Assembly (NCBI GenBank): GCA_030606095.1
Contig: JAUWHC010000191.1
Coordinates: 1-5,921 of the forward strand
Length of the DNA: 5,921 nt
DNA from: Promethearchaeota archaeon
GTDB taxonomy: Archaea; Asgardarchaeota; Lokiarchaeia; Sigyniarchaeales; SOKP01
Direction of reading: 5' to 3'
The position numbers and the translations under genes were made by a program. Each line of letters opens with the position of its first letter. Within the stretch, counting starts at the first letter, position 1. The notes below the pieces were generated by a model. That model did not search any database. It saw nothing but the letters and a program-made list of their open reading frames with translations, and was not told where the DNA came from. Shown piece by piece: positions 5,541 to 5,921 of this stretch.

Positions 5541-5551
5541 TTAAATTAAAA
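5541..5551 (+). promoter_or_regulatory. TATA-like box of the last gene
   Basis: TTAAATTAAAA lies 17-27 bases before the ATG at 5568, within a longer AT stretch. The position fits a leaderless or nearly leaderless transcript. A short AGG at 5558-5560, 7 bases before the ATG, is only a weak ribosome-binding site. Confidence 0.3.
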
Positions 5552-5567
5552 TAATTTAGGATTAAAA

Positions 5568-5921
5568 ATGAATGTTAATGACATTAAAGGGCGTACTGAA
5601 TTCAATTCAGGAAAATTCTTAGGATATGTTTTATGGAAACAATCGGATGGCTTTCATCTAAGGTGGAACACAAAAGGAAGTAAAGAACACAAATTTCAAG
5701 GTATAATAACCTTTCAAACAAAGCGAAGAATCACAAGAAGAGTTAGAAGCGAGACTGAAAAGGATATTAAAGAAACAAAAACAAACACAATTGAATGGGA
5801 TACTACTTTACAAAATGACAGAGATGGATTTGATTTCCTTACTCCCGGAGATTTTACCTTAGAACTAAGAATAAACAAAAAAAAAATTAAGTCAAAAAGC
5901 ATATTTTTAGGACCTCAAATG
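5568..5921 (+). CDS. Conserved-looking small beta-rich protein of unknown function (3' end outside window)
   Basis: ATG at 5568 opens a frame of 118 codons that runs off the window edge. The N-terminal half reads GKFLGYVLWKQSDGFHLRW, then NTKGSKEHKFQGIITF. The second half has TIEWDTTLQNDRDGFDFLTP, then GDFTLELRINKKKIKSKSIF and LGPQM. From memory, this layout (GYxxW..DGxHLRW.T.G..H.F.G.I, then DG.DF....... F.L.IN....IF.G) resembles a family of roughly 130-residue uncharacterised proteins found in bacteria and archaea, so only a few residues are probably missing. It lacks a signal peptide and membrane segments, so it is likely cytosolic and beta-rich. No catalytic residues are evident. It has its own promoter region with inverted repeats and no visible operon partner. 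Confidence 0.75.
   Translation, partial: MNVNDIKGRTEFNSGKFLGYVLWKQSDGFHLRWNTKGSKEHKFQGIITFQTKRRITRRVRSETEKDIKETKTNTIEWDTTLQNDRDGFDFLTPGDFTLELRINKKKIKSKSIFLGPQM

Noticed and set aside
5714..5902. 62-codon minus-strand open frame
   Set aside because: It is antisense to the last + strand gene, and its phenylalanine/serine/valine-rich product is the expected shadow of an A-rich coding strand.
1..5921. CRISPR array or complete mobile element
   Set aside because: No regularly spaced repeats, transposase, integrase or clear target-site duplication was found in the window.

Overview
The window looks like part of an AT-rich archaeal chromosome. Several starts lack a Shine-Dalgarno sequence but have a TTTAAA-like box about 27 bases upstream of ATG, as in leaderless archaeal transcripts. 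The mix of a leucine-rich-repeat protein with a zinc ribbon, a ribbon-helix-helix protein with a zinc ribbon, and a UbiA-type prenyltransferase would suit an Asgard (Lokiarchaeia-like) genome. That placement is an inference from style; no marker gene proves it.

Layout, left to right. Bases 1-149 hold the C-terminal end of an aromatic-rich protein (+ strand, cut by the window edge). A gene-poor stretch with a 12-T tract follows. On the minus strand are a zinc-ribbon/LRR protein (371-1252) and a Gfo/Idh/MocA-family NAD(P)-dependent oxidoreductase (1499-2608). Each of these two genes is preceded, about 50 bases upstream of its ATG, by a copy of the same degraded coding segment: the tail of an unidentified protein. 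The two copies therefore lie in direct orientation on either side of the oxidoreductase gene.

Next comes a + strand gene for a small putative DNA-binding protein (2906-3322). It converges on a minus-strand gene for a DEDDy-type RNase H-fold 3'-5' exonuclease (3356-4117). The exonuclease is divergent from a UbiA-superfamily membrane prenyltransferase (4394-5311), and the gap between them contains a 52-codon open segment that may be another gene remnant. Downstream of the prenyltransferase are a long imperfect hairpin and nested inverted repeats. The final gene (5568 to the window end) encodes a conserved-looking beta-rich protein of unknown function and lacks only its 3' end.

The genes do not form an operon or an obvious pathway: strands alternate, gaps are 30-300 bases, and the predicted functions are unrelated. 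I see no convincing new multi-gene system. The most notable signals are the duplicated gene-tail remnants, the inverted-repeat structures after the prenyltransferase gene, and the two zinc-ribbon domain combinations.
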